Below, one piece after another: positions 19,185 to 28,849 of a DNA stretch of 64,000 nt (its first letter is position 1; every line of letters starts with the position of its first letter). The stretch is from CAZXWN01 sp964644695 [NCBI: uncultured bacterium] (GTDB lineage: Bacteria > UBP4 > UBA4092): positions 8,239 to 72,238 of the forward strand of contig CAZXWN010000014.1 in NCBI GenBank assembly GCA_964644695.1, written 5' to 3'. Below the pieces are notes generated by a model. That model saw nothing but the letters and a program-made list of their open reading frames with translations, made no database searches and was not told the origin of the DNA. The translations under genes were made by a program, and so were the position numbers.

Positions 19185-19213
19185 ATAGTAACTATTATCA
19201 TAGTAAAAAACAA
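19185..19213 (-). promoter_or_regulatory. candidate promoter of the GH18 gene
   Basis: Minus strand TTGTTT (19213-19208), 17 bp, TACTAT (19190-19185). It lies 52 nt before the GH18 start and after the lyase terminator, so this gene has its own transcription start. Confidence 0.45.
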
Positions 19214-19287
19214 GGGGTGGAGGAGTAATCTGTTGCTATAAGTCAATCAACTTCACCTCTTTATTTTCACTGGAGAAGAAACGAAGA

Positions 19288-19319
19288 AGAATCGAACAAG
19301 ATGACTATTGTTCGATTCT
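19288..19319 (-). terminator. terminator after the alginate-lyase-family gene
   Basis: A perfect 12-bp inverted repeat AGAATCGAACAA / TTGTTCGATTCT with an 8-nt loop, followed on the minus strand by a T/C-rich stretch. It stands 105 nt after the lyase stop. The tail is weaker than a true U-tract, so it could also be a 3' mRNA stabiliser. Confidence 0.6.
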
Positions 19320-19424
19320 ATGTTGGTTAAGCGACTGTAAAACAATCACTTAAATACCATACCACTGAATACTGGAGAACATCCAAAATAAGGGTTATCC
19401 ATTGATTTCATTGGGTTTACAAGT

Positions 19425-20663
19425 TTAATACTTATCCAGGTAAAGCAGCCGGTTTCTGGACATATTCCAACTTTCCTTTGGCAAGCTTTCTTGCGAGATA
19501 GTTTTGAATTTCAAATTATGAGTTCCAACATAAGCCATCCAGGATACATAACTCAATCCTGCATAATCCATGCCTTTGGGTGATATTTCTTTATAAGGCC
19601 ATTTCATCGTCTCTGAACGGTACGGGGCAAGAAACTCAACGGCTTTGGGCAAACTTCGACCCTCTGGCGTTACATAGTTCCACAAATCCACATTGATATT
19701 GTGTGCAATTTCAGCCAATTGGCTATATGCCGATAAATTGTAAATCGAATACGAAAAAGCCTTCGTCCGTTTCAGCTCAAGAGGCTGGCTTCCATCTGGC
19801 TCAATTTGTGAGGCAATGAGAATCTTTCCTTTTTCGATGGCTCTACGGGCAATCTCCTTATCCCCGGTATAAAGCGCAACACCCGCCAGTTGCACCTGAT
19901 ACCAGGTGCCGATATTGTTCTTCAATTCAGCGGCTTTTTTACCATTGGGGCTGTCTGTAAGCCAGGTTAGATATTGCCGCATCCATTGGGTCATTTCTCT
20001 TTTATACCCGGCTTTCCCATCGGGATAATATGTAGTCCACCCGGAAAACCCCTCCATTAAAACCAGACTGTCGCATACTCTGGCCATGGGGGAAACACTG
20101 ATTGTACCCACAGCGGTTCCGCTATTCTTTCCAGGGACCCATTGGGCATATTGAGCATTTGGATTCATTCTTGTTTTAGGATTCAAAAACCAGGTAGAAA
20201 TAAGTTCCGCCGCCTTCCGACCATACCGCTCATCATTTGTGAAATACCAGGCAAGCGACACTGTCTCTAATTCGCTGCGGAATAATCCCCAAGTCTTTCC
20301 ATCCGTACCTTTATCATTATCAGGATTGGATACTCCATCCCTGCTGGTATAAGTCGTTTTACCGGAGGCTGTTATTGCCGGCCAAATGTATGGACCTATT
20401 GAAATAAAATCATGTTTATCCCCAGATGGGGGAAGAATGGTTTTACTGGTAACCGTATAAGGATTGTTCTTCAGAGTTTTCTCGGCTGAACGGAGCAATA
20501 ATCCCATGGGAACTTTGAAATCAGGGGTTCCCTTCTGGATTTTGGCTTTGATTTGTTCCATATCATCACCCCTGAGGGTAATCAGTCGAGGGGTTCCATG
20601 AACAAAGGCAGGGAGTAATAAAACAATAAACAAACATTTCACAATCAGTGATTTAACGAACAT
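19425..20663 (-). CDS. secreted alginate-lyase-family (PF05426-like) protein
   Basis: 412 residues with a signal peptide (about 1-23). The body is an (alpha/alpha) toroid-type fold of the alginate lyase family. Recognisable pieces are SIGPYIWP near 91-98, DKGTDGKTWGLF, LAWYFTNDERYGRKAAELI, WFLNPKTRMNPNAQYAQ, LKNNIGTWYQVQ near 247-258 and SYSIYNLSAYSQLAEIA. In related proteins the NNxGTWY segment has His after the two Asn. Here it is Ile251 (codon ATC), so activity is uncertain. It probably binds or cleaves a uronate-containing polysaccharide in the periplasm or outside. It lies only 26 nt after sucD, before its own terminator, so it can be read through from the sucCD transcript. Confidence 0.75.
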   Translation of the reverse strand: MFVKSLIVKCLFIVLLLPAFVHGTPRLITLRGDDMEQIKAKIQKGTPDFKVPMGLLLRSAEKTLKNNPYTVTSKTILPPSGDKHDFISIGPYIWPAITASGKTTYTSRDGVSNPDNDKGTDGKTWGLFRSELETVSLAWYFTNDERYGRKAAELISTWFLNPKTRMNPNAQYAQWVPGKNSGTAVGTISVSPMARVCDSLVLMEGFSGWTTYYPDGKAGYKREMTQWMRQYLTWLTDSPNGKKAAELKNNIGTWYQVQLAGVALYTGDKEIARRAIEKGKILIASQIEPDGSQPLELKRTKAFSYSIYNLSAYSQLAEIAHNINVDLWNYVTPEGRSLPKAVEFLAPYRSETMKWPYKEISPKGMDYAGLSYVSWMAYVGTHNLKFKTISQESLPKESWNMSRNRLLYLDKY

Positions 20664-20689
20664 AAAAACCTCATATATATCAAAACAAA

Positions 20690-21562
20690 TTATGCCGATT
20701 TCAAAATAGATTCAACCAAAAGGGATATTTCTTGAGTTGTCTCAGCAATAGGGACCCGGGCTGCTTGAAGTGCTGCCACTTTGGCCTGCGCGGTTCCTTT
20801 ACCACCGGAAATGATGGCACCTGCATGCCCCATTCGTTTACCGGGAGGGGCAGTCCGACCCGAAATAAAACTGACAACCGGTTTAGTCATCGTGGGGATA
20901 TATTCTGCAGCTATTTCCTCATCAGAGCCACCAATCTCCCCAATCATAACCACCAAATCCGTATCAGGATCTTTATCAAATAAAGGAAGAATGTCGATAA
21001 AGGTTGACCCAAGGATTGGATCTCCTCCGATACCGATAATCGTTGACTGACCAATACCTAATCGACTCAAATCATTAACCACTTCATAAGTGAGGGTTCC
21101 TGACCGGGATACCACTCCAACCTTTCCTAAAGCAGCAATGTTCCCGGGGGTAATTCCCATTTTGGCTTGACCGGGGGTCAATAATCCAGGACAGTTAGGT
21201 CCAATTAATCGGGTTTTGGAGTGTCGGATATACTGTGTGACTCGTAACATATCCTGAATCGGAATTCCTTCAGTAATACAGACGACTAATTCTAAACCGC
21301 CATCGACAGCCTCTAAAATGGCATCCGAAGCAAAAGCCGCAGGCACAAAGATAACTGAGGCCGTAGCTCCAGTCACACTGACCGCCTGTTGAACAGTATC
21401 AAAAACGGGAATACCCAGAACAGAAACGCCACCTCTTCCGGGAGTGACTCCTCCTACCAGGCGGGTCCCATATTGAAGCATCTGTTCCGCATGAAAACTG
21501 CCTTCTCGTCCTGTAATACCCTGAACGATAACTTTAGTCTCGTTATTAAGCAGAATGGCCAT
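20690..21562 (-). CDS. sucD: succinyl-CoA ligase, alpha subunit
   Basis: 290 residues, the standard length. The CoA-binding Rossmann part begins [31 protein letters not shown] lies near 124-134, [10 protein letters not shown] and GIGGDPI follow, and the phosphorylated histidine is in [13 protein letters not shown] near 240-250. With SucC it makes succinate and ATP or GTP from succinyl-CoA in the TCA cycle. I chose ATG 21562 because GGAGG lies 8 nt upstream and the protein then starts exactly where the family does; the open frame extends 31 codons further back without family resemblance. The start lies inside the sucC end (17-bp overlap), so the two are translationally coupled. Confidence 0.95.
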   Translation of the reverse strand: MAILLNNETKVIVQGITGREGSFHAEQMLQYGTRLVGGVTPGRGGVSVLGIPVFDTVQQAVSVTGATASVIFVPAAFASDAILEAVDGGLELVVCITEGIPIQDMLRVTQYIRHSKTRLIGPNCPGLLTPGQAKMGITPGNIAALGKVGVVSRSGTLTYEVVNDLSRLGIGQSTIIGIGGDPILGSTFIDILPLFDKDPDTDLVVMIGEIGGSDEEIAAEYIPTMTKPVVSFISGRTAPPGKRMGHAGAIISGGKGTAQAKVAALQAARVPIAETTQEISLLVESILKSA

Positions 21563-22688
21563 AGGCGGCCTCCAAAATAAGTTGTGCAGCATCTTGCATT
21601 GAATCAGCAGAAAGGAGACGACCACTTTGTAACAAAGCTCGACCTTCTTCTGCACGAGTTCCGGTTAAACGAACAACAATGGGAATTTGAACTCTTACTT
21701 GTCCAATCGCTAATAATATTCCCTTAGCAACCTCATCACATCGGGTAATACCACCAAACACATTAAACAAAATTCCTTTGATATTGGGGTCCATTAAAAC
21801 TGTTTCCAGGGCAGCTTTCACATGTTCAGCCGTTGCACCACCACCAATATCAAGGAAATTGGCTGGGTTACCCCCTGCCCGTTTCACCTCATCTAAAGTG
21901 GCCATGACTAACCCCGCGCCATTCCCTATAATCCCAATATCACCCTGTAACCGAACATACTGTAAGCCTTTTTGATGAGCAACCGCTTCTATAGGATCCT
22001 CTTCAGAGGATTCCTTCCATTCCGTCAGTGTTGCCTGGCGATACAGAGCATTGTCATCAATATTGATTTTTCCATCCGCGGCCATAATAGTCCCATCGTG
22101 GGTAACGACCAGGGGATTTATCTCGGCCAACGTGGCATCATACTTCACATAAACCTGATATAACTGTCGAATAATTCGGGAGATATCAGAAATCTGGTTT
22201 CTGGGAAGATTGGAAGAATAAAGAAGAGTCCGAATCCCCGGATCAGTGAGTCCCAGAAGTGGATCAATACCTATCTTATGTATTTTTTCTGGATGTGTGA
22301 TTGCAACTTCTTCAATATCCATTCCACCCATAAGACTGAACATGATGATATTTCGTTGGGAGTCCCTATCCAGTACAATACCCAGATAATATTCCTTCTG
22401 AATAGCCAGGACTTTTTCTACCAAAACTTTCTCAACAGGAAGACCCTTTATTTTCATCTCCAGGATTTGCGCTGTCAGTGTCCCCGCTTCTTTAGCGCTG
22501 TGAGCAACCTTTATTCCCCCCGCTTTGCCTCTTCCTCCAACATGTACCTGAGCTTTAATGACAACATGACTGGGAATCCTGAAAGCAATAGCTTGAGCCT
22601 GTTCAGGATTGGAGGCAACTTCACCCTCTGGAATGGGTATTCCAGCTTTATGCATTAATTCCTTGGCCTGATACTCATGTATCTTCAT
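21546..22688 (-). CDS. sucC: succinyl-CoA ligase, beta subunit
   Basis: 380 residues. The ATP-grasp domain starts [20 protein letters not shown] and contains [18 protein letters not shown]. The Mg/nucleotide-binding segment is [21 protein letters not shown]. The C-terminal CoA-ligase part has [29 protein letters not shown] and [14 protein letters not shown]. It forms the complex with SucD encoded just downstream. It is preceded by its own promoter candidate (22733-22761) and by the icd terminator, so sucCD is a unit separate from acn-icd. The 5' leader contains a small repeat (CCTCT and AGAGG) that includes the Shine-Dalgarno site AGAGGAG. Confidence 0.95.
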   Translation of the reverse strand: MKIHEYQAKELMHKAGIPIPEGEVASNPEQAQAIAFRIPSHVVIKAQVHVGGRGKAGGIKVAHSAKEAGTLTAQILEMKIKGLPVEKVLVEKVLAIQKEYYLGIVLDRDSQRNIIMFSLMGGMDIEEVAITHPEKIHKIGIDPLLGLTDPGIRTLLYSSNLPRNQISDISRIIRQLYQVYVKYDATLAEINPLVVTHDGTIMAADGKINIDDNALYRQATLTEWKESSEEDPIEAVAHQKGLQYVRLQGDIGIIGNGAGLVMATLDEVKRAGGNPANFLDIGGGATAEHVKAALETVLMDPNIKGILFNVFGGITRCDEVAKGILLAIGQVRVQIPIVVRLTGTRAEEGRALLQSGRLLSADSMQDAAQLILEAAYGHSA

Positions 22689-22732
22689 GATCGGAATAAC
22701 TCCTCTTATCGTGAGAGGTTAAATATACCCTT

Positions 22733-22761
22733 GTTTTACCCAATATTGATACAGTTGTCAA
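22733..22761 (-). promoter_or_regulatory. candidate sucCD promoter
   Basis: Minus strand TTGACA (22761-22756), 17 bp, TAAAAC (22738-22733), 45 nt before the sucC start. The -35 is perfect and the -10 is imperfect. Confidence 0.5.
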
Positions 22762-22788
22762 ATCAAACACAAACGAAAACAATAAAAA

Positions 22789-22816
22789 ACAGCGGAACTG
22801 TTAACAGTTCCGCTGT
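22789..22816 (-). terminator. terminator after isocitrate dehydrogenase
   Basis: A perfect 12-bp stem ACAGCGGAACTG / CAGTTCCGCTGT with a TTAA loop, followed on the minus strand by six T. It lies 21 nt after the icd stop. Confidence 0.9.
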
Positions 22817-22837
22817 GCGTATTCCGATTAATAGCTG

Positions 22838-23911
22838 TTATTTTTCTAATTTAGCGATAATTGCATCTGCCATTTGTGATGTTCCAACAGCTGTGGGGTC
22901 GTTTCGGTCTTGCTTCATATCGTAAGTAACATTTTTCCCTTCAGCAATAACTTCAGCAATGGCTTTGTCCAGGCGATTTGCCGCATCATGTTCTTTCAGG
23001 TAATCCAACATAAGCTTACCGGAAAGAATCATGGCCGTAGGATTAACCTTATTCATCCCTTTATATTTTGGTGCGGATCCATGAGTCGGCTCAAAGACAG
23101 CGCCATCCATTCCAATATTGGCACCTGGGGCCATGCCTAATCCACCCACTAAGCCAGCACACAGATCTGACAAAATATCACCATAGAGATTGGGTAGAAG
23201 CAGTACATCATATAATTCTGGCTTCTGAACTAACTGCATGCACATATTGTCAACTAACACCGTTTCAAAGGCAATATTGTTAGTGTAATCTTTAGACACT
23301 TCTTCAGAAACGCGGAAGAATAATCCATCAGTATATTTCATAATGTTGGCCTTAGCGACGGCAGACACTTTCTTACGACCGTTATCCACGGCATAATCAA
23401 AAGCGTATTTTGCAATTCGCTGAGTTCCAGAAACAGAGATAGGCTTGATGCTGATGGCACTGTCAGACTTTATCCGACCCTTGCTCATCTCAATAAGTGC
23501 TTTCTGCTCATCAGAGTCGATATCATATTCAATACCGGCATACAGGTCCTCTGTATTTTCCCGGACAATCACCAAATCGACATTGGAATACCGTGACCGT
23601 ACACCCACATAGGATTTGCAGGGACGAACACAGGCAAATAACTGCAGTTCCTGCCGCAAGGCTACATTCACACTCCGGAACCCCTTACCAATAGGTGTCG
23701 TGATAGGACCTTTTAAGGCAACTTTATTTTTCTTAATGCTATCTAATACATGGGACGGAAGTGGTGTCCCATATTTATCCATAACATCAGAGCCTGCTTC
23801 TTGAATGTCCCAGTTAAATTTAACTCCGGTAGCCTCTAATACACGCCGGGTCGCTTCCGCAAGTTCGGGTCCGGTTCCATCACCGGGGATAAGTGTTACA
23901 TCATAAGACAT
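22838..23911 (-). CDS. NAD-type isocitrate dehydrogenase
   Basis: 357 residues of the isocitrate/isopropylmalate dehydrogenase family. It starts [14 protein letters not shown]. The substrate region [18 protein letters not shown] and [15 protein letters not shown] fits the short NAD-dependent isocitrate dehydrogenases (mitochondrial IDH3-like), not LeuB. Catalytic Lys and Tyr lie in [10 protein letters not shown] and NTEDLYAG, and the metal aspartates in [13 protein letters not shown]. The C-terminal part has [20 protein letters not shown]. It oxidises isocitrate to 2-oxoglutarate. It follows aconitase by 22 nt and is the preceding enzyme's partner in the cycle. The cofactor call rests on subfamily resemblance. 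Homoisocitrate or tartrate dehydrogenase is a less likely alternative. Confidence 0.85.
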   Translation of the reverse strand: MSYDVTLIPGDGTGPELAEATRRVLEATGVKFNWDIQEAGSDVMDKYGTPLPSHVLDSIKKNKVALKGPITTPIGKGFRSVNVALRQELQLFACVRPCKSYVGVRSRYSNVDLVIVRENTEDLYAGIEYDIDSDEQKALIEMSKGRIKSDSAISIKPISVSGTQRIAKYAFDYAVDNGRKKVSAVAKANIMKYTDGLFFRVSEEVSKDYTNNIAFETVLVDNMCMQLVQKPELYDVLLLPNLYGDILSDLCAGLVGGLGMAPGANIGMDGAVFEPTHGSAPKYKGMNKVNPTAMILSGKLMLDYLKEHDAANRLDKAIAEVIAEGKNVTYDMKQDRNDPTAVGTSQMADAIIAKLEK

Positions 23912-23933
23912 CGTGTGGTTCTCCTCTTTAGAA

Positions 23934-25862
23934 TCAATACTGAGTTTTTTCTCTTGTGTAGTTTAATAATCCACCGGCATATATGACATCCATCTCCCGC
24001 GGAGACAAATCATGCTTAACTGTAAAAGTAAATCCTTGTGTTACATTTTTGACAGTTATCTTGCCAGATTTTAATTCGGCAAATATATCCATAAACTCCA
24101 ATGCATCTCCCTGGTTTATCCGGTCATAATCAACTGGATTTTCAAAAATCAGAGGAAGCAGGCCAAAATTAACCAGGTTTGACCGGTGGATACGGGCAAA
24201 GGATTTTACCAAAACAGCTTTAATACCCAAATACATGGGAGCTAATGCCGCATGTTCGCGGCTGGATCCTTGTCCATAGTTTTCTCCACCTACGATAAAA
24301 CCACCATTTTTCTCTTTTGCTCTTTTACTGAATTCAGGATCAATTCGGGTAAACACATATTCGGAAATACCCGGAATATTTGAACGAAGGGGAAGTATTT
24401 TGGCACCTGCAGGCATAATATGGTCAGTTGTGATGTTATCTCCGACCTTTAATAACACTTCACCCGTTATAGATTTAGCAAGCGGCTTATTGATAGGAAG
24501 AGGTTTAATATTGGGGCCACGAATTACTTCCACCGGGCTGCCAGCTTCAGCAGGAGCAATAACCATACTGTCATCAACAAGGAACTCCAGAGGCATATCT
24601 ACTGAAGGATAATCACCCAGTTTCCGTGGATCTGTTATGACGCCAAAGATAGCACAGGCAACACAGGTCTCAGGACTGGCCAAATAAACCTGAGCATCAG
24701 CGGTCCCTGAACGACCCTCAAAATTACGGTTAAAAGACCGGATTGATACAGCTTTTGAAGAAGGGGCTTGCCCCATTCCAATACAGGGGCCACACGCGGA
24801 TTCTAATAAACGAACACCCGCCGCAATATAATCAGCTAACACCCCGTTCCGGGCTATCATCTCTAAAACTTGCTTCGAGCCAGGAGTGGCAACCATACTG
24901 ACAGAGGGATTAACATGACGACCTCTAAGAAGCAGTCCTACCCGCATCAAATCAGTAAAAGATGAGTTAGTACAAGAGCCAACGGCCACCTGTTGCACTG
25001 GAGTGCCTGCCACCTCACTGACACGAACAACTTTGTCAGGGCTATGAGGACAAGCAATCATAGGCTCCAAGGTATTTAAATCAATTACGACCGTCTCATC
25101 GTAAGTTGCATCAACATCAGCAGCCAAAGGTTGGAAATCTTTATGCCGTTTCTGTGCTTTCAGGTAGTTTTCTGTTTGTGTATCACTTGGGAAAATTGAT
25201 GTAGTGGCACCCAGTTCAGCTCCCATATTAGTTATGGTGGCACGTTCCGGAACAGTTAAGGAGGCAACACCTTCTCCACTGTATTCAAAAACTCGACCCA
25301 CACCACCTTTTACAGTAAGCTTACGCAGTAATTCAAGAATAATATCTTTGGCACTGACCCACGGTTGAAGTTTGCCTTTAAGCTCGACGTTGACTACTTT
25401 AGGCATTTTAGTGAAGAATGCTCCCCCACCCATTGCCACAGCAACATCAAGACCTCCTACACCAATGGCCAGGGCACCAATGCCACCGGCAGTTGGGGTA
25501 TGGCTGTCAGAACCTAATTGAGTCGCACCGGGAACGGCAAACCGTTCAAGATGGACCTGATGGCAAATGCCATTACCAGGCCGTGAAAAATAAATCCCAT
25601 GCTTTGAGGCAACAGTTTGCAAATAGATATGGTCATCTGCGTTTTCAAAACCGGTCTGGAGCATATTATGATCGACATAACTAACCGATAATTTTGTCTT
25701 AACACGAGGGATTCCCATGGCCTCAAACTGTAAGTATGCCATAGTTCCAGTAGCATCCTGAGTTATTGTCTGGTCAATTTTCAATCCAATTTCACTGCCG
25801 GGTATCATTTCACCGGAGACGAGATGTTCTTTGATGATCTTCTGGGTAAGATTTAATCCCAT
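23934..25862 (-). CDS. aconitate hydratase
   Basis: 642 residues. This is the compact bacterial aconitase form that is closest in length to isopropylmalate isomerase-like aconitases, not the roughly 890-residue AcnA. Fe-S cysteines are in VGSCTNSS and [11 protein letters not shown]. Other family text includes [32 protein letters not shown], and the swivel-domain [18 protein letters not shown]. It interconverts citrate and isocitrate in the cytoplasm. It is the first gene of the acn-icd unit, with AAAGGAGA just before the start and a TATAAT 45 nt upstream. The neighbouring icd and sucCD genes support a TCA role over leucine synthesis. Confidence 0.93.
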   Translation of the reverse strand: MGLNLTQKIIKEHLVSGEMIPGSEIGLKIDQTITQDATGTMAYLQFEAMGIPRVKTKLSVSYVDHNMLQTGFENADDHIYLQTVASKHGIYFSRPGNGICHQVHLERFAVPGATQLGSDSHTPTAGGIGALAIGVGGLDVAVAMGGGAFFTKMPKVVNVELKGKLQPWVSAKDIILELLRKLTVKGGVGRVFEYSGEGVASLTVPERATITNMGAELGATTSIFPSDTQTENYLKAQKRHKDFQPLAADVDATYDETVVIDLNTLEPMIACPHSPDKVVRVSEVAGTPVQQVAVGSCTNSSFTDLMRVGLLLRGRHVNPSVSMVATPGSKQVLEMIARNGVLADYIAAGVRLLESACGPCIGMGQAPSSKAVSIRSFNRNFEGRSGTADAQVYLASPETCVACAIFGVITDPRKLGDYPSVDMPLEFLVDDSMVIAPAEAGSPVEVIRGPNIKPLPINKPLAKSITGEVLLKVGDNITTDHIMPAGAKILPLRSNIPGISEYVFTRIDPEFSKRAKEKNGGFIVGGENYGQGSSREHAALAPMYLGIKAVLVKSFARIHRSNLVNFGLLPLIFENPVDYDRINQGDALEFMDIFAELKSGKITVKNVTQGFTFTVKHDLSPREMDVIYAGGLLNYTREKTQY

Positions 25863-25907
25863 TAGAGGTCTCCTTTCATGGTATAAAAATGAGGGATTAC
25901 TCTATAA

Positions 25908-25919
25908 ATTATAACGGAT
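25908..25919 (-). promoter_or_regulatory. aconitase -10 element
   Basis: The minus strand reads ATCCGTTATAAT with a perfect TATAAT at 25913-25908, 45 nt before the aconitase start. No good -35 is seen. It is identical over 12 bases to the copA -10 region. Confidence 0.45.
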
Positions 25920-25961
25920 TTACAGCCTTTCTTCCTTAACACATGAATGTTTCACAATAAA

Positions 25962-25996
25962 AAAAGGACTGTCTTAATCCAGAAGACAGTCCTTTT
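25962..25996 (-). terminator. terminator after the amidase gene
   Basis: A perfect 14-bp stem AAAAGGACTGTCTT / AAGACAGTCCTTTT with a 7-nt loop, followed on the minus strand by further T. It lies 20 nt after the amidase stop and ahead of the aconitase promoter. Confidence 0.9.
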
Positions 25997-26016
25997 CATG
26001 CTAACCTTCATTGGGT

Positions 26017-27957
26017 TCAGTCCAGATAAGGCCGTTTAGCAAAGCAAAAATGATTCGTCCATGTTGGTGAATATAATGGATCCTTGGGATCAAAAGAACT
26101 GACCTGAACTTCTGGTGGAGAGGCATGTAAGAACCGCTTTCCACCGATAGAAATTCCTGTGTGTACAACTCTACCAAGATCATCTATAAAATAGACTAAA
26201 TCTCCCGGTTTCAAATAATCCATGTTCCAGGGAGTACCTACTAACTGCCCGGAGATTATTTGCTGGCGGGCATCACGTCCCATGAGTATCCCTTGCGACT
26301 GATAAGCTGTACCCGTAAGTCCGGAACAATCAACTCCAAACCGGCTTTTTCCTCCATACACATAGGGAACGGTTCTATATTCCAAAGCAGATTGTGCCGC
26401 CTTAAGTCCAGTTTCTCCATTCGTGGGTAAAAAATTGACCAGCGATTTCGATATAGTAACTTGAGACTGATTTTGGGTTGAACGGAATCCTCTGGGAAGC
26501 CTGATTGTTACCGTGGAATCACTAGAAGAAACTATTGGATGGGCAGAACCTGCGGGAATCCGCAAAACATCAATTAACACATCGCTTTTTATTACAACCC
26601 TATCCGCAAACGCCCATTCTTTGAATTCATCCATTGTCAAAGGAAGAACTCCTTCATATCGAACCCAACCAATATATCCATCCTGTCCGTGCACTAAATA
26701 AAAAGTGCTGTCATCGGAAATATCTAAAAGATGAAGACGGTCACCCATCCATATCTGGGATTGAACATTTGCACCTTCACGGGGTTCACCCCAAGTGAGA
26801 GATTCAGGAATCGGACAAATGCCCATTATCGTTTCACCCAGCTTATCTTTATCGGGAAGCAAGCGAATATTGTTTTTCACAAGTTTTATGCCCAAATGAT
26901 TTAATATCTTTTCTGGAGTTTCTTTTAATTGCGGAAGATTGACTGCCCCATTTAGTAGCCACTCTTTCCCATCTTTCTGGGCATCTACTCGACAGTAGAA
27001 TAGTGTTCGATCAGTTAATATCTTCTCGCGGTAATTATTCAAAATCCAATTAACTTCTTTCTCTGTCTTGGGCGGCGTATTAAAAGGCCAGAGGTTTTGT
27101 GCTAGTGCAGGTAAATCGGGATGACGGTTCTCTACCTGTCGAGCACTCATCCGGCTGAAATACTCCAGCTCTTCCGAATTTCGTATTGTGGTTAATCCAT
27201 AATACTTTTTACGAAAATCTTCTAATTCTTTACGGTGTGTAGCCCACATTCGGACAACACCATTATATACAGCCTGAGCTTCAATGCGGTGAACACCAGG
27301 TTGATTTACCCATTCATCAAATTCAGCATTTGAAAGAAATCCAAACTCAATACCAATGGAGGGAATATCTGCGTAAGTCACAAGCGGGTGTTTTGCAATC
27401 CACAAGTCGAACTTTTCAGTATGCGGAAGCATTTTATCAACTTCATATCGCATTATTTCAGCAAACTGTGTTTCCAATTCCTGGGGATTTCCTGTGGAAT
27501 CGGTAGGGTAGGCCAATATCATGACACCATTAGCAGTGGTGCGAACTGACGCATTATGGTGAAGAGACAAAAACAAATGTGATCGACCATCCACAGCTTT
27601 TTGGACTCTGGCACCTAGTTCAGTGGAACGGTCCGAGGCTCCCGGAGTAACCTTCCGGTCATCACTTCGTGTCATATAAACCCGGGCACCCGCATCATGC
27701 AGATAGTGCCGAAGCTCAGCCGCGACTAACATGTTCAGATATTCTTCATCAACGTTGGATTTCACTCCCCTGGCTGAACCGATATACCCTTCCGCATGGG
27801 ACAATCCTCCATGCCCCGGGTCTATAGTAATGACCAAACCCTGCAAGGGTCTTCCTTGGGGTTTAAAGGGAATCTCATCAGGAACAGGGAGTGGCTGAGT
27901 CTGGGCAAATAGTGATACTGAACAGAAAAACAGAAAAACCATTAAAACATTTTTCAT
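26017..27957 (-). CDS. N-acetylmuramoyl-L-alanine amidase fused to NlpC/P60 endopeptidase
   Basis: 646 residues with a signal peptide ending at LFAQ (about 19). Residues about 40-240 are Amidase_3: VITIDPGHGG (zinc His49), EEYLNM (zinc Glu), SLHHNA (zinc His near 133) and IGIEFGFLSN (catalytic Glu204). Residues about 370-450 look like an SH3b-type linker (WMGDRLHLLDISDDSTFYLV, GYIGWVRYEG). Residues about 515-640 are NlpC/P60: YGGKSRFGVDCSGL with Cys544, LKPGDLVYF, VVHTGISIGG with His599, and a final HASP. One protein thus has two peptidoglycan-cutting activities, one on the glycan-peptide bond and one on the stem peptide. ATG 27957 has AGGAA 7 nt upstream; an earlier GTG in frame is weaker. 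It lies 83 nt after ccdA. Confidence 0.9.
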   Translation of the reverse strand: MKNVLMVFLFFCSVSLFAQTQPLPVPDEIPFKPQGRPLQGLVITIDPGHGGLSHAEGYIGSARGVKSNVDEEYLNMLVAAELRHYLHDAGARVYMTRSDDRKVTPGASDRSTELGARVQKAVDGRSHLFLSLHHNASVRTTANGVMILAYPTDSTGNPQELETQFAEIMRYEVDKMLPHTEKFDLWIAKHPLVTYADIPSIGIEFGFLSNAEFDEWVNQPGVHRIEAQAVYNGVVRMWATHRKELEDFRKKYYGLTTIRNSEELEYFSRMSARQVENRHPDLPALAQNLWPFNTPPKTEKEVNWILNNYREKILTDRTLFYCRVDAQKDGKEWLLNGAVNLPQLKETPEKILNHLGIKLVKNNIRLLPDKDKLGETIMGICPIPESLTWGEPREGANVQSQIWMGDRLHLLDISDDSTFYLVHGQDGYIGWVRYEGVLPLTMDEFKEWAFADRVVIKSDVLIDVLRIPAGSAHPIVSSSDSTVTIRLPRGFRSTQNQSQVTISKSLVNFLPTNGETGLKAAQSALEYRTVPYVYGGKSRFGVDCSGLTGTAYQSQGILMGRDARQQIISGQLVGTPWNMDYLKPGDLVYFIDDLGRVVHTGISIGGKRFLHASPPEVQVSSFDPKDPLYSPTWTNHFCFAKRPYLD

Positions 27958-28040
27958 AAATAGTTTCCTATCCACTTAAACATTATAGTTAGCACCATCA
28001 TACTGAAATAATTAGATATCTGACAATAGAGTACTCCTGT

Positions 28041-28778
28041 TTACTTTGCAAAATCCATCAGGAAAGGAAACCATTCTGTTACTTTATTTGTAATTAATGT
28101 AAACCGATTTAATAAAATCAGAACACCAATCAAAACCAAAAGAATTCCTGACAAGATTTCAATCAGACGGAAATGCTTCTTAATCCGGTTAAACAACTGA
28201 ATGAACCTGTTCAACGCCAGGGCGGTTGCAAGGAAGGGTATACCTAAACCAAGGGAGTAAGCCGAGAGGAGCAAAACACCTCTTGTGAGTGTTTCAGAAT
28301 CCGCTGCTAATGCAAGTATTCCCCCAAGGATAGGACCGATACAAGGAGTCCATCCAAAGGCAAAAGAAAGTCCCAGCGCAAAGGCACCAATGAATGAAGC
28401 TGCTTTCTGTGGACCCTCAAACTTTTTCACATTCATCAGGAAAGCAATCCGCAAAACTCCAATCAAATGAAGCCCAAAAACAATTACAATAACTCCAGCA
28501 ATTTGCGTAAATAAGGGAAGATATCGCAATAAAGCCTGTCCCAGCCAGGTAGCCGTGGCTCCCAGTAAAACAAACACAACAGAAAAACCTAAAACAAAAA
28601 ACAAGGAATTCACAAAGGCCTTGCTGGTATGACTTGAAGTACCATCCTCCTTACGCAATTCCTCCAGGGATACGCCTGTAATAAAGGAAATATAGGCAGG
28701 GACTAAGGGAAGAACACAAGGAGAAATGAAAGAAATTATACCGGCGATAAAAGCGCTGACAATTCCAATATCAGTCAA
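28041..28778 (-). CDS. ccdA: CcdA-type cytochrome c biogenesis/thiol-electron transporter
   Basis: 245 residues with six hydrophobic segments. The signature is FISPCVLPLVPAYISFITG in helix 1, with one redox Cys, and FGWTPCIGPILGGILA in helix 4, with the second. This is the DsbD-beta/CcdA family, which carries electrons from cytoplasmic thioredoxin across the inner membrane to periplasmic thiol proteins, for example in cytochrome c maturation. No DsbE/ResA or Ccs protein is adjacent, so the target is unknown. It lies 71 nt after the PBP4 gene, in the same direction. Confidence 0.9.
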   Translation of the reverse strand: MTDIGIVSAFIAGIISFISPCVLPLVPAYISFITGVSLEELRKEDGTSSHTSKAFVNSLFFVLGFSVVFVLLGATATWLGQALLRYLPLFTQIAGVIVIVFGLHLIGVLRIAFLMNVKKFEGPQKAASFIGAFALGLSFAFGWTPCIGPILGGILALAADSETLTRGVLLLSAYSLGLGIPFLATALALNRFIQLFNRIKKHFRLIEILSGILLVLIGVLILLNRFTLITNKVTEWFPFLMDFAK

Positions 28779-28849
28779 AATTAAGTCCTCCTAAAGAAAC
28801 AGTTATCTTCAATTGGTAACTTCAGATGAAAGATATTTGTTCCCTCCAT

